Of a stretch of 64,000 bases of DNA, positions 8,257 through 16,753 are shown in pieces. Positions within the stretch are counted from its first letter, which is position 1. Every line of letters begins with the position of its first letter. The notes below the pieces were generated by a model. It searched no databases. It saw only the letters and a list, made by a program, of their open reading frames with translations, and was not told where the DNA came from. This DNA is from Brachybacterium sp042666875. GTDB lineage: Bacteria; Actinomycetota; Actinomycetes; Actinomycetales; Dermabacteraceae. Position numbers and translations under genes: made by a program. Location of the stretch: NCBI RefSeq assembly GCF_042666875.1, contig NZ_JBHTCX010000011.1, forward strand, positions 386,167 through 450,166, read 5' to 3'.

Positions 8257-9099
8257 ATGACGAGCCGGCGCGACGTCCGCATCATCGATCACCGCACGAC
8301 GCGGGAGCGGAACCGCTCCTTCCTGCCCGGCATCGGCCGCGCCTGGCTGATGCCGATGTACGACATCATCACCAAGGTGGCCGGCGCCGGCTCAGTGCAC
8401 CGTCGCGGCGCCGAGCTCGCCGGCATCAAAGCCGGGGAGTCGATGCTCGACGTGGGCTGCGGCACCGGCAACTTCTCCCTCACGATTCTCGGTCGGCAGC
8501 ACGGCGCCCGGGTCACGGGTCTGGACCCGGACGGTGCCGCTCTGCGACGAGCGGCGCGCAAGGCCCGACGGCGCGGCTTACCGCTCACGCTGATCCAGGG
8601 ATACGCCGACCGTCTCCCCGTGGGGGACTCCTCACTGGACCACGTCGTCTCCGCGCTGGCCCTGCACCACGTCGATGCCGCGGACCGGGCGCGCTTCGCC
8701 GCCGAGGCGCTCCGGGCACTCAGACCCGGCGGCACCATCACCATCGCCGACTTCGATGGGCCAGGGTCCGACGCCGAGCACGGGGGTGGGAACACGCACG
8801 GGGGTCACTCAGCGCTCGGGAGCGAGTCCGCGCGTGGCAACGGCCGTGGACGCGCAGGCGGGTCCGGGCATGCGCACAGCCGCGCGGGCGGCCACGGACC
8901 GGCTCACGCGATGCGCCACCTCCTCGCCGTGCTGCCGACCCGCAGAGCACCGGTGCCCACCGTCGGCGACAACGAGGGCGGCGACGACAACGGGATCGTC
9001 ACCCTCCTCACCGAGGCCGGATTCGACCGGGCCCGCGAACTCGACCACATCCAGGACCGCACCGGGCGCGTGAGCTTCGTGCAGGCGACCCGCCCGTGA
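8257..9099 (+). CDS. Class I SAM-dependent methyltransferase
   Basis: 280 aa. The SAM motif I MLDVGCGTGN is at about 63-72, followed by VTGLDPDG (acidic motif II), DSSLDHVVSALALHHVD and LRPGGTITIADF, the UbiE/COQ5-like Methyltransf_11 pattern. A Gly/His/Arg-rich insertion of about 45 residues (about 170-215) separates motif III from the C-terminal strands and looks disordered. The ATG follows GAAGGAGA. Divergent from the AraC gene. Substrate unknown. Confidence 0.88.
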   Translation: MTSRRDVRIIDHRTTRERNRSFLPGIGRAWLMPMYDIITKVAGAGSVHRRGAELAGIKAGESMLDVGCGTGNFSLTILGRQHGARVTGLDPDGAALRRAARKARRRGLPLTLIQGYADRLPVGDSSLDHVVSALALHHVDAADRARFAAEALRALRPGGTITIADFDGPGSDAEHGGGNTHGGHSALGSESARGNGRGRAGGSGHAHSRAGGHGPAHAMRHLLAVLPTRRAPVPTVGDNEGGDDNGIVTLLTEAGFDRARELDHIQDRTGRVSFVQATRP

Positions 9100-9227
9100 G
9101 AACACCGCACCGTCAGCGCCGGTGTCTGTGCCGAGGCCCGGTTCCTCGGAGTCCGGTCCCTCGGAGTCGCATGGCGGGCCGGCCGGTGGAGGGCGGGCCG
9201 ACTGGCGGGGGACGGATGTCGACTCGG

Positions 9228-9284
9228 CGGTACTCCAGGGGACAGGCGCGGCATATATGGCCGCGCCTGTCGATGTGAGTACCG
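9228..9284. repeat. 57-bp nested palindrome, copy 1
   Basis: Outer arms CGGTACTC (9228-9235) and GAGTACCG (9277-9284) enclose a perfect 11-bp inner stem, ACAGGCGCGGC (9242-9252) and GCCGCGCCTGT (9260-9270), with loop ATATATG. Conserved flanks (CTCGG before, CAGCAGGA after) recur around a second copy at 17989-18045. It lies in the 319-base gap between a rightward methyltransferase and a leftward ABC operon; I see nothing else in that gap. No T-run follows, so it is not a standard terminator. Confidence 0.85.
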
Positions 9285-9418
9285 TCCAGCAGGATCCACC
9301 CCGGTGCCCGCGCCCGCCAACCGCCGCGCAGCCCGGCTCCTGCACGGGGCTCCGGTCCCGGCACCGTCGCCCCAGGTCCGGCGGCTCAGCCCGCCCGCCG
9401 CTCAGCGCGCCCGACGGC

Positions 9419-10423
9419 TCAGCCCTTCACCGCCCCGGCGGCCAGGCCCTTCACGTAGAACCGCTGCAGGCTGACGTAGAGGATCACGCAGGGGATCATC
9501 GCGATCACGGCGCCGGCGACGAGCTGGCCGTAGTTGACCTCGCCGTAGGTACCCACCTGGATGTTCAGCAGGGCGACGGGCAGGGTGAAGTACCGCTCGG
9601 TGGTCAGCAGCGTCAGGGCGCCCAGGAACTCGGTCCACGAGGTCAGGAACGCGTACAGCGCGGCGCTGGCCATGCCGGGCAGGATCATCGGCCGCAGCAC
9701 ACTGACCAGCATCCGGCCGGTTCCGGCGCCGTCGACGATCGCCGAGTCCTCGAGCGCCTGGGGCACGGTGTCGAAGGTGTTCTTCATGACGAAGATGCCG
9801 AAGGGCAGGGCGAAGTTCGTCGAGAACAGGATCAGCCCGAACCGCGAATCGGTCAGTCCCACGGAGTTCATCAGCAGGTACAGCGGGGTGAGGATCGCCT
9901 GGAACGGCACCATCATCGACAGCAGGATGAGGCTGAAGGCGAGCCGTGCCCCGCGGAAGCGGAACTTCGAGAACCCGTAGCCGCCGAGGGTGGCGACCAC
10001 CGCCGTCAGCGCCGCGGTGGACAGCGAGACGACGATGGAGTTGACCACCGGGCGCCACATCGTCGCCTCCCCGGAGAGGAAGATCGCGAAGTTCTCCCCG
10101 GTCAGGTCGAACATCTCGCCGAGTCCGGGGGTCCCGAGGATCACGTCGTTGGGCTGGAAGGCCCGCAGGATCGACCAGGCCAGCGGCACGGTGAAGATCA
10201 GGGCGAACAGGGTGCCCAGCACGATGTAGGGCACCAGGCGGCGATCCTTGGTGACCGAGACCGGGTTGGCCGGTGGTCGTCCACTCGTCGTGCCACCACC
10301 GGACGGCCGGCTGCTCGTCGTGCCGCCGGCGGGTGGGCGGCCACGTGTCGGGTCGCCGGACGATGGCCGGCCGGAGGTGGCCGGTGCCTGCGCGTCGGAT
10401 GCGTGTTCCCGCGAGAGGCTCAT
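9419..10423 (-). CDS. ABC sugar transporter permease (MalG/CarB type)
   Basis: 334 aa inner-membrane permease with about six transmembrane helices after a 55-residue cytosolic N-terminal tail rich in repeated Gly-Thr-Thr-Ser-Arg-Pro. The EAA loop that contacts the ATPase is EDSAIVDGAGTGRMLVSVLR, followed by PMILPG. Family: carbohydrate ABC transporter CUT1, MalG-like. It overlaps the upstream permease by 4 bp and is the last gene of the leftward GH127 operon. No ATPase gene is present; a shared MsiK-type ATPase elsewhere is the usual actinobacterial solution (inference). Confidence 0.93.
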   Translation of the reverse strand: MSLSREHASDAQAPATSGRPSSGDPTRGRPPAGGTTSSRPSGGGTTSGRPPANPVSVTKDRRLVPYIVLGTLFALIFTVPLAWSILRAFQPNDVILGTPGLGEMFDLTGENFAIFLSGEATMWRPVVNSIVVSLSTAALTAVVATLGGYGFSKFRFRGARLAFSLILLSMMVPFQAILTPLYLLMNSVGLTDSRFGLILFSTNFALPFGIFVMKNTFDTVPQALEDSAIVDGAGTGRMLVSVLRPMILPGMASAALYAFLTSWTEFLGALTLLTTERYFTLPVALLNIQVGTYGEVNYGQLVAGAVIAMIPCVILYVSLQRFYVKGLAAGAVKG

Positions 10424-11385
10424 TGGTCGTCACTTCCTCTCAGGAGCACGAACTGGGCCGCGGTGATCAGCGCCGTGAACACCACGAGGATCAGCGAGAT
10501 CGCCGTGGCCGAGCCGAGCTGCATCTCCACGAAGGCGCGGTTGTAGATGTAGGCGACGATGGTCATGGTGTCCGTGCCCGGGCCGCCCTTGGTGAGGATG
10601 TAGAACTGGTTGAAGGCGAGGAACGAGCCGATCACGGAGATGATCAGCGACATGCCGATGGCCGGGCGGATGATCGGCACCGTCACCGACAGCTCCCGGC
10701 GCAGCCAACTGGCCCCGTCGATGTCGGCCGCCTCGTACACCTCCGAGGGGATGCCCTGCATGGCCGAGAGCAGCAGGATCATCGTCAGCCCGGGCACCGC
10801 CCAGATCACCAGCAGCGACAGCAGGATCGTGGCCTGGGTGCCATCCAGCAGCCAGGCGGTGGAGCCGTCGGTGATGCCGAGGCCGGCGAGGATCCGGTTG
10901 ATCACGCCCGAGTTCGGCTGCGCCTCCAGCACCAGCATGTAGCTCAGGGTGGTCAGGCCCACCACGAAGGGGATGAAGAAGATCGTGCGCAGCAGCGTCG
11001 AGCCGGGCCGGTTGGCGCGCACGATCACGGCCAGGCCGTAGCCCAGCAGCAGGATCGGCAGGGTCACGATCGCGGTGTACAGCAGCGTGTAGCGCAGCGC
11101 CTTCCACATCCCCGGGTCCGCCAGCGCCTGGGTGTAGTTGGCCAGCCCCACGAAGCGGTACTCGCCGATCAGCGGCCAGTTGGTGAAGGAGATGTAGGCG
11201 GCGAAGACGATCGGGATCAGGGCGAAGAACGAGACCAGGGCGATGGCCGGAGCCACCAGGAGCATCCCGGTTCTCGGGCGGTGGGTCAGCGAACTGGGGC
11301 GGCGCCGGGGCCGGGGCGGCATCGCCTCGGCCACGGGTCTCGCCCCGGTCGGTCCCAGCCGCGCCTCGGCGTCGAGTGCGGACAT
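10420..11385 (-). CDS. ABC sugar transporter permease (MalF type)
   Basis: 321 aa, about six transmembrane helices, CUT1 MalF-like. The EAA loop reads EVYEAADIDGASWLRRELSV, followed by PIIRPA. A basic N-terminal tail (RPRRRPSSLTHRP) precedes helix 1. The ATG at 11385 sits 7 nt after AGGAG, which overlaps the stop of the binding-protein gene; a GTG three bases upstream is possible but closer to the ribosome-binding site. Partner of the MalG-like permease. Confidence 0.93.
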   Translation of the reverse strand: MSALDAEARLGPTGARPVAEAMPPRPRRRPSSLTHRPRTGMLLVAPAIALVSFFALIPIVFAAYISFTNWPLIGEYRFVGLANYTQALADPGMWKALRYTLLYTAIVTLPILLLGYGLAVIVRANRPGSTLLRTIFFIPFVVGLTTLSYMLVLEAQPNSGVINRILAGLGITDGSTAWLLDGTQATILLSLLVIWAVPGLTMILLLSAMQGIPSEVYEAADIDGASWLRRELSVTVPIIRPAIGMSLIISVIGSFLAFNQFYILTKGGPGTDTMTIVAYIYNRAFVEMQLGSATAISLILVVFTALITAAQFVLLRGSDDQ

Positions 11386-11394
11386 CACGGGCTC

Positions 11395-12720
11395 CTAGAG
11401 TTGGGTCTGGGTGAGGATGCGGTCGTACTCGGACTGGGCCTCGGCCATGGCGCCGGGGACGTCACCGTCGAACACCGCCCGACGGATCATCGCCAGCCAT
11501 GGCCCGGCCTGCTGGTTGTAGAGCAGGTTGTAGGCCAGTGTGGAGGGCACGTACCCCTCGTCGAGGTTGGTCACCGGCACCACGGCCTGCTCGTAGGTCG
11601 AGGAGAACTCCTCGTCGGCGCTGTCGGAGCGGATGGGCATGTAGCCCGAGGCGGGCATCGAGCGCTGCATCTCGAGCTCGAGGCAGTAGCGCAGGAACTG
11701 CCAGGCGCCGGACGGGTTGCGGGCGCCGTTGAGGATGCACATGTTGTCCCCGCCGGAGAAGGTGGCCACGCCGCCCTCGGGCCCCGGCAGCAGCACGTTC
11801 TGCGAGATGGGCCGGAAGTCCTCCTCGGCCTCGGTGACGCAGACGCTGTAGTTGCCGGGGAAGAAGACGACCTCGCCGGAGCGGTAGTCGTTGCCCCATT
11901 GGGCGCCGTCCTCGACGAAGCTGCGCTGCGGCACGAGCTCGTCGACCCACAGCTGGCGGTGGAACTCCAGGACGGCTTCGACCGTCTCGTTGCCTTGCAC
12001 GTTCCCGGACTGCTCACCGAGCTCACCGGTGAGCAGGTCCGTGTCGGCGGCCCAGATCATGGGCTGGATCGTGAAGCCCATGGCACCGGCGGCGTTGCCG
12101 GGGAAGGACCATGGGTGCACGTCGGGCAGGGCCTGCTTGATCGTCTGGCAGGCCTCCATCAGCGAGTCCAGGCTGCCGGCGACCTCGCCGAGCTCGAAAC
12201 CCGCCTGCCCCAGCAGCTCGGTGTTCGCGAACAGGGTGGAATAGTCCCCGGCGAACGGGGCTCCGTAGATGCGGTCCTGGTAGGTGACCAGGCCGACGTG
12301 CCCCGCCGAGAGCTGGTCGAAGAACGGCAGGGACTCGACCAGCTCGGTGACGTCGGCGAAGGCGTCGCGCACGTAGAACAGCGGGCAGTTGATCAGGTCG
12401 AAGTCGACCAGGTCCGGCACCGAGCCGCCGCGGATGGAGGTGGCGAGCTTGGTGACGTACTGCGCGTCGGGGATCGGCAGGACCTGGACCTCGAGATCCT
12501 CGTGCTCCTCGTTGAAGGCGGCGGCGACGGCCTGGATCGCGGTCTGGGTCGCCGCACGGCACCACACCGTCACCGTGCCGGTGGCATCCTCCCCGAAGCC
12601 GGGCGCCGAGGTGTCCGTCGGCGGGAGGCTGCCGGCGCACCCGGCGAGCGCGGCAAGGCCCGTCGCGCCGGCGCCGAGGCCGAGCCCCGAGCGGAGGAGA
12701 CTGCGCCGGGTGAGCATCAT
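11395..12720 (-). CDS. Extracellular sugar-binding lipoprotein
   Basis: 441 aa family-1 solute-binding protein. The N-terminus MMLTRRSLLRSGLGLGAGA continues to a lipobox LAGC near residue 27, so it is a lipid-anchored protein, possibly Tat-exported (RRSLL). The mature protein has the usual two-lobe pattern (VTVWCRAATQTAI; FAGDYSTLFANTELL). The start overlaps the GH127 stop (ATGATG) with GAGGAGGAA just upstream. It delivers the oligosaccharide to the two permeases; an arabinose-containing ligand is inferred from the GH127 neighbour. Confidence 0.93.
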   Translation of the reverse strand: MMLTRRSLLRSGLGLGAGATGLAALAGCAGSLPPTDTSAPGFGEDATGTVTVWCRAATQTAIQAVAAAFNEEHEDLEVQVLPIPDAQYVTKLATSIRGGSVPDLVDFDLINCPLFYVRDAFADVTELVESLPFFDQLSAGHVGLVTYQDRIYGAPFAGDYSTLFANTELLGQAGFELGEVAGSLDSLMEACQTIKQALPDVHPWSFPGNAAGAMGFTIQPMIWAADTDLLTGELGEQSGNVQGNETVEAVLEFHRQLWVDELVPQRSFVEDGAQWGNDYRSGEVVFFPGNYSVCVTEAEEDFRPISQNVLLPGPEGGVATFSGGDNMCILNGARNPSGAWQFLRYCLELEMQRSMPASGYMPIRSDSADEEFSSTYEQAVVPVTNLDEGYVPSTLAYNLLYNQQAGPWLAMIRRAVFDGDVPGAMAEAQSEYDRILTQTQL

Positions 12721-14795
12721 TCCTCCTCGAGGGGCAGCCACACCCGCATCGGCTCCACGCCCCGGTTGGCCCACGCGAAGTAGGGGATCGCGGTCCACGT
12801 GGCCGCGGTGCGGGTCTCGGCGGCGTCGGCGCTGCCGTGGACGGGGTAGGGCCAGGCCGCAGCGGCCTCGGAGACCTGGACGACGCTGCCGTCGACGGCC
12901 AGCGGCACCGCACCGTCCAGCTCCGCGATCGCAGCGCCGGGCTGCGGGATCTTGGCGGGGTCGACGGCCGCGTCGTCGACGGTGACCGCGTCCGGCTGGT
13001 CGGCGTTCTCCAGGGCGTAGACCAGCGGCCCGCGCTCGAGGGCGACTGCGCCGCGGGAGGCGTCCAGGCGGTGATGGGCGCCGACGAAGCGCGGGGTCAG
13101 ATCCAGCTGCAGCTCCAGCTCGTCGCCGGGAGAGAAGACCTCAACGAGCTCGACCTGCTCGGCGTCGCCGGGGACCTGGACGTCCTGGCCGCGCAGCGTC
13201 AGCCGCGCGGCGCCGCGGGAGAACGGCGGGATCCGCAGGGTGAGCCGACGGGCCGAGCCCGGAGCCGCGTCGATGTGCAGACGGACCAGGCCGTCGTAGG
13301 GGTACTCGGTGGTGACCGAGACGCGCAGCTCGTCCGAGCCGCCGGCCGCCCCCGCCCCGGTGCTCCAGGTGCCGGTGGCGTACTGGTGGATCTGCAGGCC
13401 GTCGGACGCGGCCGTCGCCACCAGGTGATCCAGGCTCGCGAACGTGCGCATGATGTTGGGCGGGCAGCAGGCGCAGTCGAACCAGCCGCGGCGGCCGTGG
13501 GCGATCGAGCGGCCCTCGTCGGCCAGCGCGCCCTCGCGCAGCTGAAGGGAGTTGACGTAGAAGTACTCGGTCCCGGTCAGGGACACCCCGGCCAGGAACG
13601 CGTTGTACAGCAGCCGCTCGACGGCGTCGGCGTAGGCCGGCTTGCCGGTGGCCAGCAGCAGGCGCCACGCCCACTGGATGGCGCCGATGGCGGCGCAGGT
13701 CTCGGCGTAGCCGCGGTCGGTGGTCATCTCGAACGGGTCGCCGAAGGCCTCGAAGTCCCAGCGCGCACCCATGCCGCCGGTGACGTAGGTCTTGGTGGCC
13801 AGGAGGTCGGCGAAGACGGCCTCGGTGCGGGCCAGAAGCTCGGCGTCACCGTCCTCGATGGCCTGGTCGGTGGCGCCGGCGAACAGGTACAGGGCGCGCA
13901 CGGCGTGACCCTCGACCGACGTCGTCTCCCGCACCGGGACCCGGGCGGAGAAGTACCCGGGTCCGGGGCGGGCGCCGGGGAAGGTCTCCTCGCGCCCGCG
14001 CACGTCGAGGAAGAAGCGGGCAAGCTCTTTGATCTCCTCGCGGCCGGTGTACCGGTACAGCTCCACCAGGGCCATCTCGATCACGGGGTGGCCGCCGGTC
14101 GCCGCTCGCCCCTCGGGGCCGAAGATGGTGCGCAGGTGGTCGACGATGCGCAGCGCGACCTCCAGCAGCTCCGTCTCGCCGGCGTTGCGGGCCAGGGCGA
14201 CGGCGGCCTGGATGAGGTGGCCGTAGCAGTACAGCTCGTGGTTCCAGGCGAGGTTGGTGTAGCGCTCGGCGGGGGAGTGGCGCAGGGTGTGGACGGCGTT
14301 GAGGTAGCCGTCCTCCTGCTGGGCAGAGGCGATCAGCGCGGTCACCTCGCGGGCCATCGCGCGCAGGGCCTCGTCGTCCTCGCGGCCCAGCTCGAAGGCG
14401 ACGGCCTCGAGCCACTTGTAGACGTCGGAGTCCTGGAAGATCATCCCCGAGGCCTCGCCCTGCTCGGTCCCGGCGACGATCCGGAAGTTGCGGAACGTTC
14501 CCGAGGCCTCGAGCTGTTCGTAGCCCGACCGCAGCGCTGCCGTGCGGTTGCGCTGCTGGCGGGTGTGCCAGAAGCCGCCGGTGATGCGGGCGGCGCCCGG
14601 GCTGAGGGGACGCAGCACGGCACGGGCCGAGTCGGTCGGGACGGCGGGGGCGGCGAGGTGTCTCCCGGCGGAACCGGAGGTCAGCGACTCGGAGGGGGGA
14701 GCGTCGTGCGCCTGGCGGTCACCGGTCGGGGATGCGCCGTCGGCGGGGCCGGAGCCGCTCGCGGGGGCGGGCGCGGAGGTCGATGCATGGGTCAT
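12717..14795 (-). CDS. GH127 beta-L-arabinofuranosidase
   Basis: 692 aa. Releases beta-L-arabinofuranose from plant hydroxyproline-rich glycoproteins and related glycans in characterised members (HypBA1). An alpha/alpha toroid spans about 70-480. The family's zinc-thiolate site is recognisable: glutamate and cysteine in YAETCA (about 364-368) and adjacent cysteines in CACCPPN (about 441-447). ITGGFWHTRQQ and GHAVRALYLFAG are also family hallmarks. A 60-residue Ser/Ala/Pro-rich N-terminal tail has no signal peptide, so the enzyme is probably cytosolic and acts on imported oligosaccharides. First gene of the importer operon; divergent from LacI. Confidence 0.93.
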   Translation of the reverse strand: MTHASTSAPAPASGSGPADGASPTGDRQAHDAPPSESLTSGSAGRHLAAPAVPTDSARAVLRPLSPGAARITGGFWHTRQQRNRTAALRSGYEQLEASGTFRNFRIVAGTEQGEASGMIFQDSDVYKWLEAVAFELGREDDEALRAMAREVTALIASAQQEDGYLNAVHTLRHSPAERYTNLAWNHELYCYGHLIQAAVALARNAGETELLEVALRIVDHLRTIFGPEGRAATGGHPVIEMALVELYRYTGREEIKELARFFLDVRGREETFPGARPGPGYFSARVPVRETTSVEGHAVRALYLFAGATDQAIEDGDAELLARTEAVFADLLATKTYVTGGMGARWDFEAFGDPFEMTTDRGYAETCAAIGAIQWAWRLLLATGKPAYADAVERLLYNAFLAGVSLTGTEYFYVNSLQLREGALADEGRSIAHGRRGWFDCACCPPNIMRTFASLDHLVATAASDGLQIHQYATGTWSTGAGAAGGSDELRVSVTTEYPYDGLVRLHIDAAPGSARRLTLRIPPFSRGAARLTLRGQDVQVPGDAEQVELVEVFSPGDELELQLDLTPRFVGAHHRLDASRGAVALERGPLVYALENADQPDAVTVDDAAVDPAKIPQPGAAIAELDGAVPLAVDGSVVQVSEAAAAWPYPVHGSADAAETRTAATWTAIPYFAWANRGVEPMRVWLPLEEE

Positions 14796-14836
14796 CTGGG
14801 ACGAGCCTCACTGTGTGCGTCGTTGCGGAAAGTGCG

Positions 14837-14849
14837 GAAATCGCGTTTC
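14837..14849. promoter_or_regulatory. Candidate LacI-family operator between GH127 and lacI-type gene
   Basis: GAAA-TCGCG-TTTC is an inverted repeat with 4-bp arms around a CG-rich centre, 41 bp upstream of the GH127 start in the 147-bp divergent promoter region. AT-rich half sites around a central CG are usual for LacI-family operators. A GATAAT hexamer (14856-14861) may be the -10 box of the regulator gene. Assignment is by position and symmetry only. Confidence 0.45.
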
Positions 14850-14942
14850 TGTGGAGATAATGGCACGCGTTCCCGCGGTGCCACAACCCCGCCGTCCACC
14901 CCGCCGACCCCGGCGGAGCCCGGGAGCACGCCAGGAGGTCAC

Positions 14943-15938
14943 GTGAAGAACATGTCGAAGCCGATGCCGCGCATCGCCGATGTCGCCGCGCTCGCCGGGG
15001 TCTCGGTCAGCACCGCCTCGAAGGCGCTGAACGAGACGGGACAGCTGCGGGCGGACACCCGGGCGCGGGTCAAGGAGGCGGCCTCCGAGCTCGGCTTCGT
15101 GATCGGGGCCAACGGCCGCGGCCCGGCCGATACCCGCACGTACACCGTGGGCCTGCTGACCACGGACAGCTTCGGGCGCTTCACGATCCCGCTGCTGATG
15201 GGCGTGGAGGATGCGCTGGCCGCCGGGAAGATGGCGATCATCCTGTGCGACACCCGGGACGATGTGCTGCGCGAGCGCCACTACCTGCAGTCCCTCCAGG
15301 AGCGGCGGGTGGACGGCCTGATCATCACCGGCCGCACCACCGATCCGCGGCCCTCGATCGGCCTGGATCTGCCGACGGTCTACGCCTTCTCGCCGTCCGA
15401 TGACCCCGAGGACTTCGCGGTGGTGGCCGACGAGGGGGCCGGCGCGGCGATGGCCGCCGAGCACCTGGCCTCGATGGGCTCGCGCCGCATCGTCCACGTC
15501 ACCGGGCCGCAGCGCCACCACTCCGCCTCCTCCCGCGCGGTCGCGGTGGCCGAGTCGCTGGGGGAGTCCCTGATCGCGCCGCCGCTGTTCGGGCACTGGT
15601 CCGAGGAGTGGGGCCGCAACGCGGTGGACATGCTGCTGGCCTCCCATCCCGACGTGGACGGCTTCTCCTGCGGCTCCGACCAGATCGCCCGCGGGGTCAC
15701 CGACCGGCTGCGCGAGAGGGGCATCGATGTCCCCGCGCAGGTGCGGGTGACCGGCTTCGACAACTGGGACGTGATGGCGCTGGCCTCCCGGCCCCCGCTG
15801 ACCACCGTCGACATGGGGCTGACGGAGCTGGGTCGGCTGGCCGGCCGCACCCTGCTGGACCTGGTCGAGGGCGAGGACGAGCCGCCCCGGCGCCAGGTCC
15901 TCACGCCCCGCCTGGAGGTGCGCGGCTCGAGTCTGTGA
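14943..15938 (+). CDS. LacI-family repressor of the arabinoside operon
   Basis: 331 aa. The DNA-binding helix-turn-helix is at about 10-30 (RIADVAALAGVSVSTASKAL), followed by the hinge and a periplasmic-binding-protein-like sensor domain (VGLLTTDSFGRF; ITGRTTDPRP; VTGFDNWDVMALASRPPLTT). Divergent from the GH127/ABC operon, so local repression relieved by an imported sugar is the simple model. The GTG at 14943 is 6 nt after AGGAGG. The longer open frame to the left is antisense to GH127 and not credible. Confidence 0.92.
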   Translation: MKNMSKPMPRIADVAALAGVSVSTASKALNETGQLRADTRARVKEAASELGFVIGANGRGPADTRTYTVGLLTTDSFGRFTIPLLMGVEDALAAGKMAIILCDTRDDVLRERHYLQSLQERRVDGLIITGRTTDPRPSIGLDLPTVYAFSPSDDPEDFAVVADEGAGAAMAAEHLASMGSRRIVHVTGPQRHHSASSRAVAVAESLGESLIAPPLFGHWSEEWGRNAVDMLLASHPDVDGFSCGSDQIARGVTDRLRERGIDVPAQVRVTGFDNWDVMALASRPPLTTVDMGLTELGRLAGRTLLDLVEGEDEPPRRQVLTPRLEVRGSSL

Positions 15939-15961
15939 GGGCGGCGTGTGCCGCCACGCCG

Positions 15962-16753
15962 CTATCCGCGGCTTCGGCTGACCAGGTCCTCGAGCGGCAC
16001 AGCGGGGTCCTCGGTGATGGAGCGGATGGCGGTGAGAGTGGCATAGCCGTCCGCCAGCAGGGCCGCGTCACTGCCCGGACGCGGCCGAGCGGAGGGCGAG
16101 GACACGGCCAGACGGACATGGTCGTCGGACCCCTCGTCCCTCTCGGTCGCCGTGGTCTGGGCGACGCCGAACTCGGCCAGGGTCGCCGCCCGGAGCTCGG
16201 GAACGGTATCCCCGGCGACGATCGGCACGTTGAGGTTCAGGACGGTGCCGCGGGGCTGCTCGGCGAGGCGGGGGATGACCTGCCGGGCCAGGGCGGACGC
16301 CGCCGTCCAGTCCAGCTCCTCGGACTCCGTGGGCGCTTCCTGCGAGACGGCCAGCGCTCTCAGCCCGTTGACGCCTCCGGTCAGGGCGGCCCCCACCGTT
16401 CCCGAGTGGAGGACGACCTGGCCGACGTTGATGCCGCGGTTGATGCCGGAGAGGACCAGATCCGGCGTCGGCCCGAAGGTGCCATGGCCGGCGAGGAGCG
16501 TGATGAGCCCGGGGCCGGCCTCCACGGCGAAGGCGGTCACACCGTCGAGACCGGCGAGTTCGCGTCGCTCGTACAGGATGCGGCCGTCCTCCTGCGCCAC
16601 CGTGATGGAGGCGCTGCTGCCGCTGGCCTCGGAGGCGGGGGCGGCGATGAGGAGTTCGAGCCCCGCGTCGAGGGCGGCCTGCGCGAGGCGGTGGAGCCCC
16701 GGGGAGTCGATGCCGTCGTCGTTGGTGACGAGCGCCGTGAGCGCCCGCTCCAT
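15962..16753 (-). CDS. surE: SurE-family 5'/3'-nucleotidase
   Basis: 263 aa. SurE hydrolyses nucleoside monophosphates using a divalent metal. The signature VTNDDGIDSPG is at about 9-19, SGSSASIT at about 45-52 and LVLSGINRGINVG near 99-111, all diagnostic. The ATG overlaps the stop of the upstream PfkB kinase gene by 1 nt (TAATG), so the kinase and phosphatase are translationally coupled. Convergent with the LacI-type gene, 23 bp away. Confidence 0.92.
   Translation of the reverse strand: MERALTALVTNDDGIDSPGLHRLAQAALDAGLELLIAAPASEASGSSASITVAQEDGRILYERRELAGLDGVTAFAVEAGPGLITLLAGHGTFGPTPDLVLSGINRGINVGQVVLHSGTVGAALTGGVNGLRALAVSQEAPTESEELDWTAASALARQVIPRLAEQPRGTVLNLNVPIVAGDTVPELRAATLAEFGVAQTTATERDEGSDDHVRLAVSSPSARPRPGSDAALLADGYATLTAIRSITEDPAVPLEDLVSRSRG

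Noticed and set aside
9242..9270. Rho-independent terminator
   Set aside because: Strong stem but no T-run on either side, and outer arms plus flanks are conserved in a second copy, which a terminator would not need.
10273..12783. 836-codon rightward frame opposite the sugar ABC genes
   Set aside because: Shadow of GC-rich permease and binding-protein genes, no recognisable fold.
12837..14942. Long rightward open frame running through GH127 into the LacI gene
   Set aside because: The part before 14943 is antisense to GH127 and has no domain; the GTG at 14943 with AGGAGG is the proper start of the regulator.
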